From: UBA4416 sp043718985
Lineage (GTDB): Bacteria > Bacteroidota > Bacteroidia > B-17B0 > Aurantibacillaceae
Assembly (NCBI GenBank): GCA_043718985.1
Contig: JAYSUQ010000044.1
Coordinates: forward strand, 1 to 18,589
Direction: 5' to 3'
Length of the DNA stretch: 18,589 bases
A program made the position numbers and the translations under genes. Position 1 is the stretch's first letter, and every line of letters starts with the position of its first letter. Below the pieces are notes generated by a model. That model was given only the letters and a program-made list of their open reading frames with translations, had not been told where the DNA came from and did no database searches. This document shows, piece by piece, positions 1 to 8,218 of the stretch.

Positions 1-2
1 AT

Positions 3-221
3 CATAATTTGGCATTGAGTATTCATTTAAAAAAAGAAATTAAAACCATTAGTTTAGATAACGAAACGAGTATTTTATTTATGAAAAAAAGTTTAATTAA
101 ATTAGATGGTATACTGGGATGGAATTTAATAACTCATAAACAATTTGGATTAGGTTGGATAAAAAACTTAGGCAACAGATTTAACAATTATTTACCTAAC
201 GAATACCGAATTTTAAAATAA
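3..221 (+). CDS. 3' end of an unidentified protein (partial)
   Basis: This is an open frame that enters from the left edge and ends at a TAA stop. About 72 C-terminal residues are visible. A TTG at position 9 could be read as a start, but the frame stays open to the edge, so a truncated longer gene is more likely. The visible part is basic and rich in Lys, Asn, Leu and Ile, with a Trp/Gly-rich stretch (GWNLITHKQFGLGWIKNLGN) and the C-terminal end YRILK. I do not recognise the family. It has no clear membrane segment or sorting domain. The next gene follows on the same strand after 43 bases without a visible terminator, so the two may be co-transcribed. Confidence 0.5.
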   Translation, partial: HNLALSIHLKKEIKTISLDNETSILFMKKSLIKLDGILGWNLITHKQFGLGWIKNLGNRFNNYLPNEYRILK

Positions 222-264
222 AATAACAGTACATTAGTAACATAAACAATTTAAAAATTAAAAC

Positions 265-708
265 ATGTTCGATCAATTATTAAACTTAGTAAAAGAGCAC
301 GCTGGCGATGCTATTGTAAACAACCCCGCAATACCTAACGAAAAAAATGATGCTGCAATTAGTTCAACAGCAACATCAATAGTTGATGCATTAAAATCGC
401 AAGTTGCAAGCGGTGGTGTTGGTGGTATTATGGAAATGTTTAAAGGTGGCGCAGCAGGTGTAAATTCATCATCTATGGCATCTAATGTTCAATCAACTGT
501 TGTTACTAATTTAATGAAACAATTTGGTATTGATAACGCAGCCGCAGCAGGTATTGCATCATCAATGATACCAAAAGTAATGGAAAGCTTTGTTAAAAAA
601 ACAAACGACCCTAACGATAAAAGTTTTGATGTTGCAAGTATAGTTAGCTCTTTAGGTGGTGCGCAAGCGGGTGGTATTTTAAGTAAACTAGCTGGTTTTT
701 TTAAATAA
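265..708 (+). CDS. DUF937/YidB-like small protein
   Basis: This is a 147-residue protein rich in Ala, Gly, Ser and Val, beginning MFDQLLNLVKEHAGDAI. The pattern is an amphipathic N-terminal helix, a central glycine-rich stretch (SGGVGGIMEMFKGGAAG, about residues 49-65), a helical middle, and the C-terminal GGAQAGGILSKLAGFFK. It matches the small DUF937 (YidB-like) proteins that are common in Bacteroidota, which are about this long. It has no signal peptide or catalytic motif, so it is probably a small cytoplasmic protein. The molecular function of the family is not established. A strong intrinsic terminator follows 17 bases after the stop, so this is the end of a transcript. The family call comes from overall pattern rather than a catalytic signature. 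Confidence 0.75.
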   Translation: MFDQLLNLVKEHAGDAIVNNPAIPNEKNDAAISSTATSIVDALKSQVASGGVGGIMEMFKGGAAGVNSSSMASNVQSTVVTNLMKQFGIDNAAAAGIASSMIPKVMESFVKKTNDPNDKSFDVASIVSSLGGAQAGGILSKLAGFFK

Positions 709-725
709 TATTTTTTAAATAAAAA

Positions 726-757
726 GGGTGTTAAATTTAATTTAGCACCCTTTTTTT
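726..757 (+). terminator. Rho-independent terminator after the DUF937-like gene
   Basis: Bases 726-735 (GGGTGTTAAA) pair with 741-750 (TTTAGCACCC) through ten base pairs, one of them G-U, closing a five-base loop. Seven T residues follow directly (751-757). An A-run lies just before the stem. This is a textbook intrinsic terminator for the plus-strand gene ending at 708. Confidence 0.9.
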
Positions 758-791
758 AATGTGTAAAGTTATGATGAGTAAAGTAATAGGT

Positions 792-1679
792 ATGAAAGTT
801 AAACTTAAAAACATAAAATTTATTTTAATAACATATTTATTATTAGCCATTGTTAGTAGTACATTAACTGCTCAAATTATTACGGGCAAAATTATTAATG
901 GGCTAACTAAACAACCATTAGAGTTTACTAACATTGGACTTGTTGGCAAAGGAATTGGTGCCATAACAAACGAGTTAGGTGAATTTACTTTAGATGTAAG
1001 TAAGACTAACTCTGATGATATAATTAAAATTTCTTACATAGGGTATATTAGCTTATCATACAGCATTGAAAACTATGTGCAAAAATACACAACAAGTAAT
1101 GCAATAATTTATGTTTTTGAAACTCAAAACAATTTGAATGAAGTTGTTGTTAGACCAATAAAATTTAAAACAGATTGGGTTGGCAACACTCACAAAACAA
1201 TTGCCAATGCGGCAGTGCAAACTAACGATAAAGATTCGGCAAAAGTAGGGCAAGAGGTAGGCACTCGTATAAAAATTAAAGAAAGAGAAACATACATTGA
1301 TGAAGTAACGATTAATTTTTCGGAAAACGAAAGTACTGGCTGTGTGTTTAGATTAAATATTTATGATGGCAAAAATGCCAACACACCAACTATTTTAAAA
1401 GAGCCTATTTATATAATACTCGAAAGTGGAAAACAAATAGTTAATATTGATTTAAAAAAATATAATATAAAAGTAAATAACGATTTTATTATTGCAATGG
1501 AAGTTGTAAAACGTAAACCCAAAATGAGATTTAACATTTACGCCGTTGTTGGAGGTAGTGATGTTTGCACGCGCTCTACTATTAATGATAAATGGGAGTT
1601 TGTATCATTTATTGGCTTAAGTATGAGTGCAAAAATTAGTTATGAGGATAAAGGTTTTTTTGGAAATTTATTTAATTAA
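792..1679 (+). CDS. Secreted protein with carboxypeptidase-regulatory-like domain
   Basis: From the ATG at 792 the protein has 295 residues and starts with a typical signal peptide (MKVKLKNIKF, a hydrophobic core, then a cleavage region near STLTAQ). An in-frame ATG at 759 would add 11 residues but lies against the terminator T-run, so I prefer 792. Residues about 27-110 form a CarboxypepD_reg-like beta sandwich: ITGKI, a Pro-Leu-containing turn, the GAITNELGEFTLDV motif and a YIGY strand. The remaining 180 residues are beta-rich and resemble a jelly-roll seen in many uncharacterised Bacteroidota secreted proteins (RLNIYDG, then IYIILESGKQIVNIDL, then FIIAMEVV). No catalytic residues are apparent and there is no T9SS sorting domain. 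It is probably periplasmic or at the cell surface; its function is unknown. Its stop codon overlaps that of the convergent gene. Confidence 0.8.
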   Translation: MKVKLKNIKFILITYLLLAIVSSTLTAQIITGKIINGLTKQPLEFTNIGLVGKGIGAITNELGEFTLDVSKTNSDDIIKISYIGYISLSYSIENYVQKYTTSNAIIYVFETQNNLNEVVVRPIKFKTDWVGNTHKTIANAAVQTNDKDSAKVGQEVGTRIKIKERETYIDEVTINFSENESTGCVFRLNIYDGKNANTPTILKEPIYIILESGKQIVNIDLKKYNIKVNNDFIIAMEVVKRKPKMRFNIYAVVGGSDVCTRSTINDKWEFVSFIGLSMSAKISYEDKGFFGNLFN

Positions 1680-4141
1680 AATTCTAAACCCAAGCCAATA
1701 ACAAAACCTTGTTTAAATAAATTGTAGGGGCCGTAACCAAGCACATAATCAATACGTACTATTTGAAAAATGTGTTCAACTCCAAAATTAACTTCATAAT
1801 ATTGATTTAATTTATCGTTTACTAAAACATGACCGCCTACCACTTCTTGTATACGTGTTTTTTTAAGTAATGGTAATTTGTTAAAAATAAAACCATTAAA
1901 ATGATGTTCGGCATGCGCTTCGCTATACCATTGCTTTGTACTATATGCATAGTAAGGTAACAACTTAAACGAGTTTAAATAATCATTGTTAGCTAACAAT
2001 GTTTGGTTACCATTTGCATGGTAATAATCCATAAACTCCATTTTTTTACTAGTTAAAAAACAACCACCTTTTAGCTCGTAAGCAAATGTACCCAACAACC
2101 CAAGTTTAACATTATCTGTAATTTTTAATCTAAGTAAGTCGTAATTTGCAATGGTATTTAAAACAGGAATGGCTTTTTTGTAGCCAATATTAATTACAGG
2201 ATATTTGCTGCCAATAATTATTTTTTCGTGCGGGCGTGTGTTGTACTTTTGTTTAAACCTAACAGATGCTGCAACCTCAAAAACAAACGCATTATTAACG
2301 CTAAAACGTAAGGCATCTGTTTGCGGGTTTTGTGGGTCGTTGCTTGTAAATAATTTATTTTTATTATCGCGCCATAAATAATTTGCAGTGTTTTTTAAAG
2401 ACGCTCGTTCGGCATATTCTAAATCAAAAAAACCAATTAGTCCATTTAAAAATTCTTTACGATATCCAACAGCAGCGTATGTTTTTTTATATAATTTAAA
2501 AAAATTATCATTATTAAATAACGAGTAAGCGGTGTTAATAGTTGTATTAATAGGATCGCTACTATTAAATTGCATTGGTGTTGAACCAATTTTTACATTA
2601 AACCATTCTGTTTTTTCGGGTGTTTTAAGGTATTTATAATCGGCTTGCCCGCCCCACAATAAATTAGAAAAGCCATACCTAATCGAACTCGAAAAGTAAT
2701 GTTTCCTATTGTCTTCGTAAACCTTAGATAATGTAACTTTTAACGAAGCATTTGTGCCCTCAACAGTATTATACTGCAAACCCGAATTTAATAACCCCGA
2801 TGTGTTTATTTTAAATTTATTAATTGATTTGGAGTAATGGTACCCAACTAACAAAGCGTTGATATTAAATTTATTGTTTTTATGATCAATACTATCTAAA
2901 TATTTTTTTGATTTATGAATAACCGAAATACTGTCTTTTTTTGTGTAATCGCGTTTCTCTTCAACGGTTAACGGCACAGGTCGGTTGGCTTCCCAGTACA
3001 ACGAATCTTTTTTATTTGCATCACCTTCAACTTTTAAAACTTCGTTTTTAAAAAAGTTTTTACTAATCATAGGGGTCAAATTATAGTTAGAAAATATTGC
3101 ATTAAAAAAACCATCACCAATAAAACCAAATACTTTAAAATTAAAGGTAAGGTTTAAACTAATTGGCATCCAAATACTATCTGCCACTAACGCATTAAGT
3201 TGTTTAATGTGCAGGGTATCAACAAAATCAATTTTAGCATCTTTGGTTAAATAAACATCTGCACTGTGTATGCGCCACGAGTTTTCTTGTACATAAATTA
3301 CTCCCCTAAAACATGGGTCGGTTTTGCGTTTTGGTGTAATTAATATTTTGTTTATCATTTTACCATCTTCAAACGTTGTGCCTAATAGTTTATAGCGGTA
3401 TGAGAGTAAGGCGTTTTGGCTAATTGGAGATATAAAAGGCCTATCACTTAAACCATCTAATAAAATTAGGTTTTCGTACATATTAAATTTCATATCGCTA
3501 ACCTGATTAAAACTAAAGCCTTGGTTGTTACCACTTACGCGACTTGAGTACATGATTTCTTTTTCGTTATTTGGTTTTTTAAAATAATAATTTGTTTCGC
3601 TTTCGCTAAGATAAACTACACCTAGTAAACTCGAATCGAGTTTATTGCCATTTGTTGCCATTGCATTTACAAGCTTTGCCATTGCTTTAGGAAAATCTTT
3701 TAAGCGCTGCAAACCTTTTATATAAGCATTACAGCTAAAGGCATTAACCTGATTTAAATAAAATTTTCGTTTTTTAATTGCTTGCCTTATAACTGCATAG
3801 GCAGCATCTTCGCCGTCGGTAATTATTACTTCTTTTAAATTGTAACTATCTGAGTTTAAATTTATGTTTAGTGTTTTATTTGCATCAATTACAATGTTTT
3901 GATATTTTTTTTTATACCCAACATATTGATAAATTAACTCGTAAGTGCCAGCATTTAATTTAAGCGAGTACAAGCCATCGGCATTGGCATTGGTGCCAAT
4001 AGTTGTGCCTTTTACCATTACTGATGAAAACGGAAGCGGGTTATTTTTTTCGTCACAAATTTTACCGCTTACATTAAATGTTTGCGCGTAATAGTTTGTA
4101 AAAAAAAGAATTATAAAAATTAAACGAACTAAGGCTTTCAT
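1676..4141 (-). CDS. DUF5686 family outer-membrane protein with regulatory-like domain
   Basis: This 821-residue protein has a signal peptide ending near FTNYYAQ (residue 20). A CarboxypepD_reg-like domain follows at about residues 21-105 (VSGKI, LPFSSVMVKGT, NADGLYSLKL, YVGY). The rest has the features of the DUF5686 family: an early helical stretch (AYAVIRQAIKKRKFYLNQV), conserved YIKGLQRL-like and Y-R-Y-KLLGTTFEDGK segments, then many alternating aromatic beta strands to a C-terminal Phe (GLGLEF), as expected of an outer-membrane beta barrel. The length is normal for the family. DUF5686 proteins are abundant in Bacteroidota but have no firmly assigned role. It is the last gene of a minus-strand set of exported proteins, 61 bases after the lamin-tail gene. 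The four terminal bases are shared with the convergent plus-strand gene. Confidence 0.88.
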   Translation of the reverse strand: MKALVRLIFIILFFTNYYAQTFNVSGKICDEKNNPLPFSSVMVKGTTIGTNANADGLYSLKLNAGTYELIYQYVGYKKKYQNIVIDANKTLNINLNSDSYNLKEVIITDGEDAAYAVIRQAIKKRKFYLNQVNAFSCNAYIKGLQRLKDFPKAMAKLVNAMATNGNKLDSSLLGVVYLSESETNYYFKKPNNEKEIMYSSRVSGNNQGFSFNQVSDMKFNMYENLILLDGLSDRPFISPISQNALLSYRYKLLGTTFEDGKMINKILITPKRKTDPCFRGVIYVQENSWRIHSADVYLTKDAKIDFVDTLHIKQLNALVADSIWMPISLNLTFNFKVFGFIGDGFFNAIFSNYNLTPMISKNFFKNEVLKVEGDANKKDSLYWEANRPVPLTVEEKRDYTKKDSISVIHKSKKYLDSIDHKNNKFNINALLVGYHYSKSINKFKINTSGLLNSGLQYNTVEGTNASLKVTLSKVYEDNRKHYFSSSIRYGFSNLLWGGQADYKYLKTPEKTEWFNVKIGSTPMQFNSSDPINTTINTAYSLFNNDNFFKLYKKTYAAVGYRKEFLNGLIGFFDLEYAERASLKNTANYLWRDNKNKLFTSNDPQNPQTDALRFSVNNAFVFEVAASVRFKQKYNTRPHEKIIIGSKYPVINIGYKKAIPVLNTIANYDLLRLKITDNVKLGLLGTFAYELKGGCFLTSKKMEFMDYYHANGNQTLLANNDYLNSFKLLPYYAYSTKQWYSEAHAEHHFNGFIFNKLPLLKKTRIQEVVGGHVLVNDKLNQYYEVNFGVEHIFQIVRIDYVLGYGPYNLFKQGFVIGLGLEF

Positions 4142-4202
4142 AAATTAAATAGCGTTTAATATACTTAAAAAAAGCTACTACAATCGTTACTGTTTATCTA
4201 TT

Positions 4203-5402
4203 TTACTTAACAATAAATTTATCGCTAACAACCTCTGAGTTGTAATTTATTTTAATAAAATAAATGCCTGATGGTAAAACATCTGCGTTATAAGTTAGAA
4301 AACCATTTGATATTTCGGTTTTTGATAGTTGTTTTATAACACGACCAGCTGCATCAATAATAGTTGCATCTAAAATTGCGTGTGTGTTTTTAAATTTTAT
4401 TTTAGTGTCGGTGTTGTTATAATTAATTAACACATTTTGTTTTGCTAAATTGTTTTCTAAATATATTGGAGCTTGTGTTTGCAACGTATTATCAAAATCG
4501 GTATGAGTTAATTTATAGTAGGTTATCCCATAATCTAAATGGGTATCGTATAGTTTATAATTAGCGCCATATTGAGAGTTATAAGATGTTACCTTGCCAA
4601 CCTCGGCGTAGTTTATAGCGTTTTTACTTTTATAAACAGTATAATAATTACTGTTTATTTCGGATGCAGTTTGCCAACTAATTTCACTTTCGCATTCAGT
4701 AATTGCACTGCTACTAAATGATAGTAGTTCAATTGGTAATGGAAATGGACCATTTGATGTACCAAAGGTTGCACCGCCTAATGCAGTATTTTGCCAAGTT
4801 GGGCCACCATCATAACTACGCTCTTTAGATATGCCGTTGGTGCTAGTTGGTATTGATTCGTACAAACCTGATGCAAAAGTGGCTAACGATACCGAAATTG
4901 CACCACAAGGGGTAATTGTTGATGTTACGTGTGTGCTTTGAGCGCTTGTAGATAATTGCCCTGGGCCAGGCCCCCAAATTACAGCATCAACAACAGCTGG
5001 CGTTGCTGCATTGTTATATAACAAAACTTGCTCTCCACCATCGGTAAAAACTACAATTTCTCCAGCTGCACCAGCCACGCAGCCACCGCAAGCTGTCCAA
5101 TTTAAATTTGGTGTGCAACTACAACCAACCGCACTTGCAATTGTGTAATACGCTCCAGCGGCAATAGTTGTAACTGATGGGAAGGTTATAGATACATCGC
5201 CATCGGTTAAAAACCAACAGCTAATATTTACCGAGCTTGTGCCAGCGTTATATAGCTCAACCCACTCTGATGTGTTTGGCATATTACTACCGTTTGAACC
5301 ACCAACATCGTTTACCATTATTTCGTTAATAAAAACTTGCGCTTTTAATACAATAAACGAAGCAAGATATAAACTTAAAAAAAGCAAGATTTTAAATTTC
5401 AT
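4203..5402 (-). CDS. Lamin-tail domain protein with type A T9SS sorting domain
   Basis: This 399-residue protein has a signal peptide ending at about residue 21 (IVLKAQ). A lamin-tail (LTD) beta sandwich covers roughly residues 22-146, with VFINEIMVND at its start, SEWVELYNAG, the WFLTDGD strand and YYTIASAVG. A cysteine cluster (C94, C96, C105, C108) is inserted in its second half. The linker PLPIELLSFS (about 221-230) and the SWQTASEINSNYYTVYKS module are typical of T9SS cargo. The last 75 residues are a type A sorting domain: a DAAGRVIK-like strand, LPSGIYFIKI and the ending VVSDKFIVK. It is therefore predicted to pass the outer membrane through T9SS and be surface-anchored or released. 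LTD domains in bacteria often accompany nucleases or adhesins, but no catalytic domain is present, so an adhesive or structural role is only inferred. Confidence 0.9.
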   Translation of the reverse strand: MKFKILLFLSLYLASFIVLKAQVFINEIMVNDVGGSNGSNMPNTSEWVELYNAGTSSVNISCWFLTDGDVSITFPSVTTIAAGAYYTIASAVGCSCTPNLNWTACGGCVAGAAGEIVVFTDGGEQVLLYNNAATPAVVDAVIWGPGPGQLSTSAQSTHVTSTITPCGAISVSLATFASGLYESIPTSTNGISKERSYDGGPTWQNTALGGATFGTSNGPFPLPIELLSFSSSAITECESEISWQTASEINSNYYTVYKSKNAINYAEVGKVTSYNSQYGANYKLYDTHLDYGITYYKLTHTDFDNTLQTQAPIYLENNLAKQNVLINYNNTDTKIKFKNTHAILDATIIDAAGRVIKQLSKTEISNGFLTYNADVLPSGIYFIKINYNSEVVSDKFIVK

Positions 5403-5420
5403 TATAAATAAGTTTTATAA

Positions 5421-5445
5421 CAAATATATCATAATTGCTGACAAA
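5421..5445 (-). promoter_or_regulatory. Possible Bacteroidota-type promoter before the lamin-tail gene
   Basis: On the minus strand TATATTTG (5421-5428) matches the Bacteroidota -7 consensus TAnnTTTG exactly and lies 18 bases before the start codon. A TTTG (5442-5445) lies upstream with a 13-base spacer, shorter than the usual spacing of about 17-23. It is a weak call, because AT-rich DNA yields such matches by chance. Confidence 0.3.
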
Positions 5446-5487
5446 CACACTTATTTTAACGCTTAATTTAACATTTTGTTAGGTTAA

Positions 5488-7098
5488 TTATTTAGCCTTA
5501 ACTAACATTAAATGTTTTTCGAGGATATTGTTACCGTTTTTAGCTTGTTTTAATTCAACTTTTTCTTCGGTTGGGTTAAAGCCTTTTTTAGTAATGTTAA
5601 TTATATAATTTACATCGCCTTTTAATGTTAAAAAATAATCGCCGTTTTCGTTAGTAAGTGTTGTTGTTATTAAATTGCCAATGGCATCAAATATTTTAAC
5701 CTCGGCATTTGCTATGCCATTACCTTCAAAACTATCTCTAATAACACCTTTTAAAATTGATAAGCCCGAGTTTTCTTTTTTAATAAAATCGTTTTCGTAA
5801 ATACCAATCGCACTTAAATCAACTTTATAAATATCACTTTCGCCAAGGCCTCCTTTTCTATCACTAGCAAAGTAACCTGTACTAGCATCGGCAGTAATGG
5901 TAAACGGCCCATCTTTACCAACTGTGTTAATAGGAAAACCTAAATTAACTGGCGCACTCCATTTACCATCTATTAAAATACTTCTAAAAATATCAAACGA
6001 TCCCATTGAGCCGTTTCCATCGCTGCTATAAAATAATGTTTTGCCATCGGCCGATATAAAAACACCTACCTCATCAAATTCTGAATTAATTATAGCGCCT
6101 AAATTTTCGGGCTTGCCCCACTCATTTTTTGTTATTTTTTTAACGCACCAAATATCCGATTTGCCTAAACTACCCTTGCGCTCGCTGGTAAAATAAACTA
6201 TTTTTCCGTCGGCAGTAATGCTTGCCCCTCCTTCAAAATAACTAGTATTAATTGGTTTTCCCATTGTTTCGGGAGTTTTCCATTTGTTACTAACTACTTT
6301 ACTTATAAAAACATCTCCGCCACGGCTTTCGTTATCATTAATATCGTTTTTATAAATAAAAATTTGTTTTCCATCAGGTGCAATACCCGTACATGCATCG
6401 TGCGCATCTGTGTTAACATTACCTTGCACACCTTCGGCCAAAACCCAAACTTTATTAATGGTATCCCAAGTTGATATAAATATATCTTGAAAATATTTAC
6501 CATCACCTTCAATATCTTTTGGTGAGTTTGTGGTTTCGGGTCGGCGGGTATTAAACACTAGCTTTTTACCATCGGCACTAATGCAGGGTGTTTGATCGTC
6601 GAATTTAGAATTAATTACCGTTCCTAAATTTTCAATTTTTAAGCTACGAGGGTTGTCTATAAATTTTTTTGCGTTAGTGCAATAGTTTAAATACAAATCA
6701 ACATCATTTAGTTTAGCATCACTACTTTTTACTAAGGTTTTATATTGTGTTAATTCGTTTTTAGCTTCTTCTATTTTCTCATCGGCTAAATGTATTTTAC
6801 CTAAAACTAAATAAGTTTCGGGCATTATATCTTTACCAGTTGTAAGGGCTTTTTTAAGTTGTTCTTCGGCAATATCAAACTTTTTTAACTCAAAATTACA
6901 ATAACCAACATAGTACAAAACAGTGGCATCGGTTGGGTTTTTTTGTAAAACTTCTTTATAAACACTTAAAGCCTCGTTATACTTACCGGCATATAGTTTT
7001 TGTTTAGCCATTACCATTTTTACTTGGTCGCCAGCGTCTAAGGCAACGCAATGCAACGCTAACGATAAACAAATTGCCGATATAATAAATTTTTTCAT
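5488..7098 (-). CDS. PorE-like protein: TPR, PD40 beta-propeller and regulatory-like domain, no OmpA domain
   Basis: From the ATG at 7098 the protein has 536 residues; an upstream in-frame TTG at 7113 is a poorer start because MKKFIISAICLSLAL is a normal signal peptide start. Residues about 30-125 hold two to three TPR units (YAGKYNEALSVYKEVLQKNP and following). Residues about 165-430 hold five WD40-like PD40 blades, each with a variant of SADGKTLFYSSD, plus GxxDIF/DIW strands (GSLGKSDIW, GSMGSFDIF, GGLGESDIY). Residues about 448-530 are a CarboxypepD_reg-like domain. This domain order is that of PorE, a T9SS-associated periplasmic protein, and of many Bacteroidota OmpA-family proteins, but the chain stops where their OmpA_C peptidoglycan-binding domain would begin. 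There is no good lipobox (the residues before Cys are LALH). It is probably periplasmic and may act in a surface complex. It heads a three-gene minus-strand set. Confidence 0.88.
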   Translation of the reverse strand: MKKFIISAICLSLALHCVALDAGDQVKMVMAKQKLYAGKYNEALSVYKEVLQKNPTDATVLYYVGYCNFELKKFDIAEEQLKKALTTGKDIMPETYLVLGKIHLADEKIEEAKNELTQYKTLVKSSDAKLNDVDLYLNYCTNAKKFIDNPRSLKIENLGTVINSKFDDQTPCISADGKKLVFNTRRPETTNSPKDIEGDGKYFQDIFISTWDTINKVWVLAEGVQGNVNTDAHDACTGIAPDGKQIFIYKNDINDNESRGGDVFISKVVSNKWKTPETMGKPINTSYFEGGASITADGKIVYFTSERKGSLGKSDIWCVKKITKNEWGKPENLGAIINSEFDEVGVFISADGKTLFYSSDGNGSMGSFDIFRSILIDGKWSAPVNLGFPINTVGKDGPFTITADASTGYFASDRKGGLGESDIYKVDLSAIGIYENDFIKKENSGLSILKGVIRDSFEGNGIANAEVKIFDAIGNLITTTLTNENGDYFLTLKGDVNYIINITKKGFNPTEEKVELKQAKNGNNILEKHLMLVKAK

Positions 7099-7210
7099 AA
7101 GCGTAAATGTCAAAAAATTAAATTTTAATTTAAATATATTAAAATTTGTGCTTTTAAACTGTATTTGTGTATAAATTATGATTTTTATTAATATTATGTA
7201 TTTTTGAAGT

Positions 7211-8095
7211 ATGAGTAAGTTTTTATTTTATTTATTGTATCCGTTATTATATTTAATTGCATTACTCCCTTTTTCAGTTTTTTATAAGTTTTCAAATGTT
7301 ATTTGTTTTTTTATTTATAACGTTTTTGGGTATAGGAAAAAAGTTGTTTTCGAAAATTTAAAAAATTCGTTTCCTACAAAATCACACGCCGAATTAAAAA
7401 TAATTGAAAAGAATTTTTATTCGTATTTAATTGATTTGTTTTTAGAAACCATAAAAACACTTACCATTACAAAAAATGAAGCCATTAAGCGATGTAGTTT
7501 TAGCGATGAAACTACCATTTTGTTTAATAAATTAAATGCAGAGGGCAAATCGTGCATTATAGTAATGGGGCATTTTGGTAATTGGGAGTGGGCTGGCAAT
7601 GCGTGTAGTTTATTAATAAAGCAACAGTTATATGTAATATACCACCCGTTAAGTAACAAACAGTTTGATGGCTTAATGTATAAATTGCGAACAAAATTTG
7701 GCACAAAATTGTATGCTATGCGCGACACAATTCGCGAAATGATTAAAAACAGAAATGAAATTAATGCCACTGCATTTATTGCCGACCAAACACCAGCGCC
7801 CGAAAGTGCCTATTGGACAACCTTTTTAAACCAAGATACGCCTGTGTTTTGGGGAACAGAAAAAATAGCTCAAAAATTAAATTACCCAGTTGTTTATGTA
7901 ACAGTTAACCGAGTTAAGCGTGGTTACTACAAGGTAAATGCAGAGATTTTGGTAACCGAACCAAAAAATACTTTAACGGGTGAAATATCAGAATTACACA
8001 CCAAAAAATTAGAAAAAGATATTATTGCGCAGCCCGAAATTTGGTTGTGGAGCCACCGGAGATGGAAACATAAAAAACCAGGCCATGTGCTATAA
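7211..8095 (+). CDS. Lysophospholipid / lipid A acyltransferase (LpxL-HtrB family)
   Basis: This 294-residue protein has one N-terminal hydrophobic segment (about residues 5-38) that would anchor it to the inner membrane facing the cytoplasm. The catalytic HX4E motif is HFGNWE (H121 to E126). Further family signatures are YHPLSN (144-149), ADQTP (191-195), TPVFWGTEKIA (210-220) and the C-terminal WLWSHRRWK. The size is normal for the LpxL/HtrB group, which moves an acyl chain from acyl-ACP to a lipid A precursor. Bacteroidota members act in making penta-acylated lipid A or related lipids; the exact acceptor cannot be read from the sequence. It stands alone on the plus strand between two minus-strand sets, so it has its own promoter, which I could not identify convincingly. 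Confidence 0.93.
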   Translation: MSKFLFYLLYPLLYLIALLPFSVFYKFSNVICFFIYNVFGYRKKVVFENLKNSFPTKSHAELKIIEKNFYSYLIDLFLETIKTLTITKNEAIKRCSFSDETTILFNKLNAEGKSCIIVMGHFGNWEWAGNACSLLIKQQLYVIYHPLSNKQFDGLMYKLRTKFGTKLYAMRDTIREMIKNRNEINATAFIADQTPAPESAYWTTFLNQDTPVFWGTEKIAQKLNYPVVYVTVNRVKRGYYKVNAEILVTEPKNTLTGEISELHTKKLEKDIIAQPEIWLWSHRRWKHKKPGHVL

Positions 8096-8171
8096 ACGAA
8101 TTTAAGATTGTGCGTGAGATAAGTGAAAAATATTTTTTAATGTAACAACAAATTTCATCCTCGCTTTTTTT

Positions 8172-8206
8172 TAACGCTCTAATTTTTAATCTGCTTAAAA
8201 ACGTTA
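8172..8206. repeat. Inverted repeat between two convergent genes
   Basis: TAACG (8172-8176) and CGTTA (8202-8206) flank an inner pair TTTTTAA (8183-8189) and TTAAAAA (8195-8201) around the loop TCTGC. Six unpaired bases sit on one side. It lies between the convergent acyltransferase and histidine kinase genes, so it could help end transcription from either side, but the stem is AT-rich and there is no T-run directly after it. Confidence 0.3.
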
Positions 8207-8218
8207 CGCATTAATTAT

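Noticed and set aside
759..791. Upstream ATG as the start of the secreted regulatory-domain protein
   Set aside because: It directly abuts the terminator T-run and puts 11 extra residues before a normal signal peptide; the ATG at 792 is better.
7199..7206. TATTTTTG matching the Bacteroidota -7 promoter consensus
   Set aside because: It lies only four bases before the acyltransferase start codon, which would place the transcription start inside the gene, and no -33 element is correctly spaced.
7417..7770. A 117-codon minus-strand open frame opposite the acyltransferase
   Set aside because: It is antisense to the catalytic region of a clear LpxL-type gene and shows no family features.
8112..8172. 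Possible terminator after the acyltransferase: GCGTGAG (8112-8118) facing CTCGC (8160-8164), followed by eight T
   Set aside because: The T-run is good, but the stem is interrupted, with a bulge and a loop of more than 20 bases, so it is not convincing.
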